Below are positions 60,437 through 64,000 of a DNA stretch of 64,000 bases, piece after piece. Numbering within the stretch: the stretch's first letter is position 1; every line of letters starts with the position of its first letter. Position numbers and translations under genes: made by a program. The notes below the pieces were generated by a model. The model was given only the letters and a program-made list of their open reading frames with translations. It did no database searches and had not been told where the DNA came from. The stretch is taken from NCBI RefSeq assembly GCF_011420305.2, contig NZ_CP061769.1:3335001-3399000 (forward strand), read 5' to 3'. This stretch comes from Nocardioides ochotonae. Lineage in GTDB: Bacteria; Actinomycetota; Actinomycetes; Propionibacteriales; Nocardioidaceae.

Positions 60437-61837
60437 TCAGCCGCGCCGGTGCAGGCGGCGCGCCGCCTCGGCGACCGAGCCGCTCATCGAGGGGTAGACG
60501 GTGAACGAACCGGCCAGCTGGTCGGCGGTCAGCGACTCCTTGACCGCGATCGCGACCGGGTGGATCAGCTCGCTGGCGCGCGGGCCGACCACGACGCCGC
60601 CGACCACGATGCCGGTGCCGACGCGGCAGAACAGCTTCACGAAGCCGTCGTGGACGCCCTGCATCTTGGCGCGCGGGTTGCCCGACAGCGGCAGCATGAT
60701 GGACTCGGCGTCCATCTCGCCGTTCTCGATGGCCTGCTGGGAGATGCCGACGGTGGCGATCTCCGGGGCGGTGAAGACGTTGGAGGACACCGCCTTGAGG
60801 TTGAGCGGGTGCACGGCGTCGCCGAGGAAGTGCGCCATCGCGATCCGGCCCTGCATCGCCGCGACCGAGGCGAGCATCAGCACACCGGTGCAGTCGCCGG
60901 CGGCGTACACCCCGCGCGCCGAGGTGCGCGAGACCCGGTCGACGTAGACGAAGCCGCCGTCCTTGAGCAGCACGCCGGCCTCCTCCAGGCCGATGCCCTG
61001 GGTGTTCGGCACCGAGCCGAGCGCGAGGATGCAGTGCGAGCCCTGGACCTTGCGGCCGTCGGTGAGGGTGACGGTGACGACGTCGCCGTCGCGCTCCACC
61101 GACTCCATCCGCGACTTCGAGAGCACGGTCATGCCGCGGCGCCGCAGGACGTCCTCGAGCACCGTCGCCGCGTCGGCGTCCTCGCCGGGCAGCACCCGGT
61201 CGCGCGAGGAGACCAGGGTGACCGGGATGCCGAGGTTGAGGTAGGCGCTGGCGAACTCCGCACCGGTCACACCGGAGCCGACCACGATCAGCTCGGTGGG
61301 GACCTCGGTCAGGTCGTAGACCTGCTCCCAGGTGAGGATCCGCTCGCCGTCGGGCTGGGCGGAGGGCAGCGTGCGCGGCGCCGCGCCGGTGGCGACCAGC
61401 ACCGCGTCGCCCTCGATGGTCTCCTCGCCGCCGTCGGTGAGGGAGGCGACCACCCGGCCGGGTCCGTCGAGACGGCCCCGGCCCGAGACGATGCGGACGC
61501 CGTCGCGCACCAGGCGGCGGTGGATGTCGCGCGACTGGTCGGCCGCGAGCTGCTTGACCCGCGCGTTGACCCGCTCGAGGTCGACGCGGATCTCGGTGGC
61601 CGCGCCGCCACCCTGGTCGGCGAAGGAGACGCCGAGCTCGGCGGCGCCGGAGAGGTCGCTCATCACCTCGGCGGTCGCGATCAGGGTCTTGCTCGGCACG
61701 CAGTCGGTCAGGACGGCGGAGCCGCCCAGACCATCCGAGTCGACGACCGTGACCTCGGCGCCCAGCTGTGCTGCGACCAGCGCGGCCTCGTAACCGCCGG
61801 GTCCGCCGCCGAGGATCACTGCCCGGTCAATCGCCAT
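60437..61837 (-). CDS. lpdA: NAD(P)H-quinone reductase of the LpdA (flavoprotein disulfide reductase-like) type
   Basis: The 466-residue FAD/NAD protein resembles dihydrolipoyl dehydrogenase but has lost the redox disulfide. The active-site segment GGSAVLTDCVPSK has Ala41 in place of the first cysteine; only C46 remains, and the C-terminal His-Glu pair is absent (AVAIAVKESLTADQL). That is the hallmark of mycobacterial LpdA (Rv3303c), a quinone reductase protecting against oxidative stress. FAD and NAD loops GGGPGGYEAAL and GSGVTGAEFASAY are complete. ATG 61837 has AGGAGCG. It follows lpd by 61 bases. Confidence 0.92.
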   Translation of the reverse strand: MAIDRAVILGGGPGGYEAALVAAQLGAEVTVVDSDGLGGSAVLTDCVPSKTLIATAEVMSDLSGAAELGVSFADQGGGAATEIRVDLERVNARVKQLAADQSRDIHRRLVRDGVRIVSGRGRLDGPGRVVASLTDGGEETIEGDAVLVATGAAPRTLPSAQPDGERILTWEQVYDLTEVPTELIVVGSGVTGAEFASAYLNLGIPVTLVSSRDRVLPGEDADAATVLEDVLRRRGMTVLSKSRMESVERDGDVVTVTLTDGRKVQGSHCILALGSVPNTQGIGLEEAGVLLKDGGFVYVDRVSRTSARGVYAAGDCTGVLMLASVAAMQGRIAMAHFLGDAVHPLNLKAVSSNVFTAPEIATVGISQQAIENGEMDAESIMLPLSGNPRAKMQGVHDGFVKLFCRVGTGIVVGGVVVGPRASELIHPVAIAVKESLTADQLAGSFTVYPSMSGSVAEAARRLHRRG

Positions 61838-61898
61838 CGTGTTTCGCGCTCCTGCTTCGTGGGTGCTGCCGACCGTGTCCGTGCCGAACGGAGGTCGG

Positions 61899-63308
61899 TC
61901 AGAAGTTGATCATGTGGCCGGCGATGCCCTCGACGGCCTCCTTGACCGCCTCGGTCAGCGTCGGGTGGGCGAAGACGTTGCGGGCCACCTCGTCGGCGGT
62001 GAGGTCCCACTTCTGCGCCAGCGTGAGCACCGGCAGCAGCTCGGTCACGTCGGGACCGATCATGTGCGCGCCGAGGATCTCGTTGTGCTCGGCGTCGGCG
62101 ACCACCTTGACGAAGCCGACGGCCTCGCCGAGGCCCTGCGCCTTGCCGTTGGCGGCGAAGGGGAAGGTCGCGGTCTTGACGTCGTAGCCGAGCTCCTTGG
62201 CCTGCGCCTCGGAGTAGCCGAACGAGCCGATCTGCGGCGAGCAGTACGTCGCGCGCGGGACCATGTCGAAGTCGACCGGCATGGTCTCGACGCCGGCGAT
62301 GGTCTCGACCGCGACGATGCCCATGGCCTCGGCGACGTGGGCGAGCATCATCTTGCCGGTGACGTCGCCGATGGCGTAGACGTGCTCGACGTTGGTGCGG
62401 CCGTACTCATCGATCGCGATCGCGCCGCGCTCGGTCAGCTCCACGCCGGTGTTCTCCAGGCCGTAGCCCTCCAGGCGCGGGGCGAAGCCGAAGGCGGCCA
62501 GCATCTTGTCGGCCTCGAGGACCTGGCTGTCGCCGCCCTGGGCGGGGCTGACGGTGACCTTGACACCGGAGCCGGTGTCCTCGACGTTCTCGACCTTGGT
62601 GGAGAGCAGCACCTTGATGCCGAGCTTCTTGTAGTGCTTGAGCAGCTCCTTGGACACGTCGGCGTCCTCGGTAGGGACCATCCGGTCCAGGAACTCCACG
62701 ATCGTCACGTCGACGCCGAAGTTCTTCATCACGTAGGCGAACTCGACGCCGATCGCGCCGGAGCCGCCGATGATGATCGAGCCGGGCAGCTCGGAGTCGA
62801 GGATCTGCTCCTCGTAGGTCACGACGTTGGCGCTGCGCTTCATGCCGGGCAGCATCCGCACGGTCGCGCCCGAGGCGATGATCAGGTCGTCACAGGTGTA
62901 GGTGGTGACGCCGTCCTTGCCCTTGACCTCGATGGTCTGCTTGCCGTCGCGCTCGCCCTGGAGGGTGCCCCAGCCGTCGATCTCGACGATCTTGTTCTTC
63001 TTCATCAAGAAGTGGACGCCCTTGACGATGCCGGCCGAGACCTGGCGCGAGCGGGCGTGGGTGGGGCCGTAGGCCATCGTGGCGTCGCCCTCGATGCCGT
63101 ACTTCTTCTTCTCGTGCGTGAGCGTGTGGGCGAGCTCGGCGTTCTTCAGCAGCGCCTTGGAGGGGATGCAGCCGACGTTGAGGCAGACACCGCCCCAGTA
63201 CTTCTCCTCCACCACGGCAACCGACTTGCCGAGCTGGGAGGCGCGAATCGCGGCCACGTATCCACCGGGGCCGGCACCAAGGACGAGGACATCGAAGTGG
63301 GAGCTCAC
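61899..63308 (-). CDS. lpd: Dihydrolipoyl dehydrogenase (E3)
   Basis: The 469-residue flavoenzyme has the intact redox pair C42/C47 in [16 protein letters not shown] loop [16 protein letters not shown] loop [14 protein letters not shown] and the C-terminal [12 protein letters not shown] with catalytic His-Glu. It reoxidises dihydrolipoamide in pyruvate and 2-oxoglutarate dehydrogenase complexes. GTG 63308 is one base after a predicted +1. A much longer open frame upstream lies across the divergent gene and is spurious. It is paired with the disulfide-less homologue downstream. Confidence 0.97.
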   Translation of the reverse strand: MSSHFDVLVLGAGPGGYVAAIRASQLGKSVAVVEEKYWGGVCLNVGCIPSKALLKNAELAHTLTHEKKKYGIEGDATMAYGPTHARSRQVSAGIVKGVHFLMKKNKIVEIDGWGTLQGERDGKQTIEVKGKDGVTTYTCDDLIIASGATVRMLPGMKRSANVVTYEEQILDSELPGSIIIGGSGAIGVEFAYVMKNFGVDVTIVEFLDRMVPTEDADVSKELLKHYKKLGIKVLLSTKVENVEDTGSGVKVTVSPAQGGDSQVLEADKMLAAFGFAPRLEGYGLENTGVELTERGAIAIDEYGRTNVEHVYAIGDVTGKMMLAHVAEAMGIVAVETIAGVETMPVDFDMVPRATYCSPQIGSFGYSEAQAKELGYDVKTATFPFAANGKAQGLGEAVGFVKVVADAEHNEILGAHMIGPDVTELLPVLTLAQKWDLTADEVARNVFAHPTLTEAVKEAVEGIAGHMINF

Positions 63309-63315
63309 GGGCCTT

Positions 63316-63321
63316 AGCGTA
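63316..63321 (-). promoter_or_regulatory. -10 box (TACGCT) of lpd
   Basis: TACGCT ends eight bases before GTG 63308, predicting a one-base leader. Confidence 0.5.
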
Positions 63322-63364
63322 GGGCTGTCGCGTGCGTCACCCCAAGGCGGGCCGCGGCGGGCAC

Positions 63365-63370
63365 TAACCT
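63365..63370 (+). promoter_or_regulatory. -10 box (TAACCT) of the cyclotransferase-like gene
   Basis: TAACCT ends eight bases before GTG 63378 and forms a divergent pair with the lpd box. Confidence 0.5.
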
Positions 63371-63377
63371 GTCGGAC

Positions 63378-63830
63378 GTGACGCTGTACGCCGCCTACGG
63401 GACCAACCTCGACCCCGCCCGGATGGGCGAGCGCTGCCCTCACTCGCCGCTGCGCACGACCGGCTGGCTCCAGGGGTGGCGGCTGACCTTCGGTGGGGAG
63501 GAGCACGGTTGGGACGGCGCACTGTCCACGATCGTGCAGGACCCCTTCGAGCAGGTCTTCGTCGCGGTGTACGACGTGACCCGCGAGGACGAGGCCAACC
63601 TCGACGGCTGGGAGTCCGCCGACCTGGGCCTCTACCGCAAGACCAAGGTGCGGGTCGCGACGATGACCGGCGAGCTCGTCACCTGGACCTACGTGCTCGA
63701 CGACTACGAGGGCGGGCTGCCCTCCGCGTCGTACCTCGGCGTGTTGGCCGACGCCGCCGAGGCTGCCGACGCCCCCGCGGACTACGTGGCCGCGCTGCGC
63801 CGGCGACCGTGCCGCTCCACCGGCCTGTGA
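63378..63830 (+). CDS. Gamma-glutamylcyclotransferase/AIG2-like protein
   Basis: The 150-residue protein has the AIG2/GGCT fold signature [39 protein letters not shown], the [20 protein letters not shown] region containing the likely catalytic glutamate, and a C-terminal [19 protein letters not shown] follow. Members cyclise gamma-glutamyl amides to 5-oxoproline, but many bacterial ones are of unknown substrate. It is divergent from lpd and precedes the nucleoside phosphorylase gene by 95 bases. Confidence 0.9.
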   Translation: MTLYAAYGTNLDPARMGERCPHSPLRTTGWLQGWRLTFGGEEHGWDGALSTIVQDPFEQVFVAVYDVTREDEANLDGWESADLGLYRKTKVRVATMTGELVTWTYVLDDYEGGLPSASYLGVLADAAEAADAPADYVAALRRRPCRSTGL

Positions 63831-63856
63831 CCGGGGCTCGCCGGCACCTCTGCTGA

Positions 63857-63889
63857 ATTCGTGAGCGCGGGGGTCTTGCGTCCACGAAT
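63857..63889. repeat. Inverted repeat ATTCGTG / CACGAAT before the punA start
   Basis: Seven-base arms (63857-63863, 63883-63889) surround 19 bases. It could be a weak terminator for the cyclotransferase gene or an operator just upstream of the next promoter. Confidence 0.45.
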
Positions 63890-63913
63890 CCCCTTCCGGG
63901 GCCACGCCGGGCT

Positions 63914-63919
63914 TACGCT
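63914..63919 (+). promoter_or_regulatory. -10 box (TACGCT) of the terminal gene
   Basis: TACGCT puts +1 exactly on the G of GTG 63926. Confidence 0.5.
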
Positions 63920-63925
63920 TCCTCG

Positions 63926-64000
63926 GTGAACGAGCAGTCTCCTTACACCCTGGCCGACGAAGCCGCCGCGCGGCTCGCAGAACTGACCGGCGTCGAGCGT
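63926..64000 (+). CDS. punA: Purine-nucleoside phosphorylase, N-terminus only
   Basis: Only 25 codons are inside the window. They read as a polar start, [19 protein letters not shown], which is the usual beginning of actinobacterial trimeric purine-nucleoside phosphorylases (next expected residues are a GSGW phosphate loop). In mycobacteria the corresponding gene (Rv3307) is close to lpdA, as here. The call rests on this short stretch and synteny and is therefore tentative. Confidence 0.65.
   Translation, partial: MNEQSPYTLADEAAARLAELTGVER

Noticed and set aside
61899..63905. N-terminal extension of dihydrolipoyl dehydrogenase by about 199 residues
   Set aside because: The upstream part is antisense to the cyclotransferase-like gene; the GTG at 63308 gives the standard N-terminus and has a -10 box.

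Overview
The window is very GC-rich, densely packed actinobacterial chromosome, most likely from a Nocardioides-type member of the Propionibacteriales. The support is the codon bias, the frequent GTG starts, the four-base ATGA/GTGA gene overlaps, a DUF222-HNH (13E12-type) gene, and many genes in orders familiar from mycobacteria. I see 62 protein genes, two of them cut by the window ends, and one tRNA. There is no rRNA, CRISPR array, insertion sequence or intact prophage. The genus call is inference from style and gene content.

Layout. 1-6.1 kb (minus): VOC protein, split-barrel flavoprotein, YigZ, a TauE/SafE exporter and a VWA/AAA+ chelatase-like pair. 6.1-7.1 kb (plus): YchJ-like protein and a DinB-like thiol transferase relative. 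7.1-7.3 kb: short tandem repeats. 7.3-10.5 kb (minus): thiolase/OB-fold pair and cystathionine beta-synthase. 10.5-14.8 kb: SGNH hydrolase, Bax-inhibitor-1 protein, acyltransferase-SGNH fusion. 14.8-16.0 kb: methyltransferase, phage-like HTH protein and an odd tRNA with a UAA anticodon. 16.0-19.1 kb (minus): deformylase, ACT protein, family 5 uracil-DNA glycosylase and three small envelope/stress proteins. 19.1-22.5 kb (minus): eno-divIC-DUF501-ppx. 22.7-26.9 kb (plus): CoA-binding protein and a three-subunit molybdenum aldehyde oxidoreductase. 26.9-31.7 kb (minus): membrane protein, purE, purK, lone winged-helix regulator, nucleotide cyclase and PH protein. 32-33.3 kb: SOS-controlled DUF222-HNH gene framed by repeats.

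33.4-46.9 kb follows the mycobacterial birA / accD5-accE5-maf / accA3 / fadE25 neighbourhood. It is interrupted by a block not in that arrangement: processive GT2 synthase, lipoprotein, response regulator, GH6 glucanase lipoprotein and TetR regulator (36.2-41.3 kb). 46.9-52.2 kb holds three tandem paralogous membrane proteins of unknown function followed by two PH-domain (DUF304-like) membrane proteins. 52.2-55.6 kb is pyruvate carboxylase, then a BenE-type transporter, an animal-type haem peroxidase, a SpoIID/LytB protein, a one-cysteine quinone reductase (LpdA type), dihydrolipoyl dehydrogenase, a gamma-glutamylcyclotransferase-like protein and the first codons of purine-nucleoside phosphorylase.

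How the genes work together. Three biotin-dependent carboxylase components (AccA, AccD/AccE, pyruvate carboxylase) and the biotin ligase that charges them lie within 22 kb, with dihydrolipoyl dehydrogenase, enolase and an acyl-CoA dehydrogenase supporting central carbon and acyl-CoA metabolism. A recurrent regulatory style is visible: about twenty genes have a TANNNT-like -10 box whose last base lies seven or eight bases before the start codon, which predicts leaderless mRNAs. The best candidates for something undescribed are the three-paralogue/PH cluster, the GT2-lipoprotein-regulator-GH6 block, and the class-I-shaped tRNA with a UAA anticodon beside a phage-like HTH gene.
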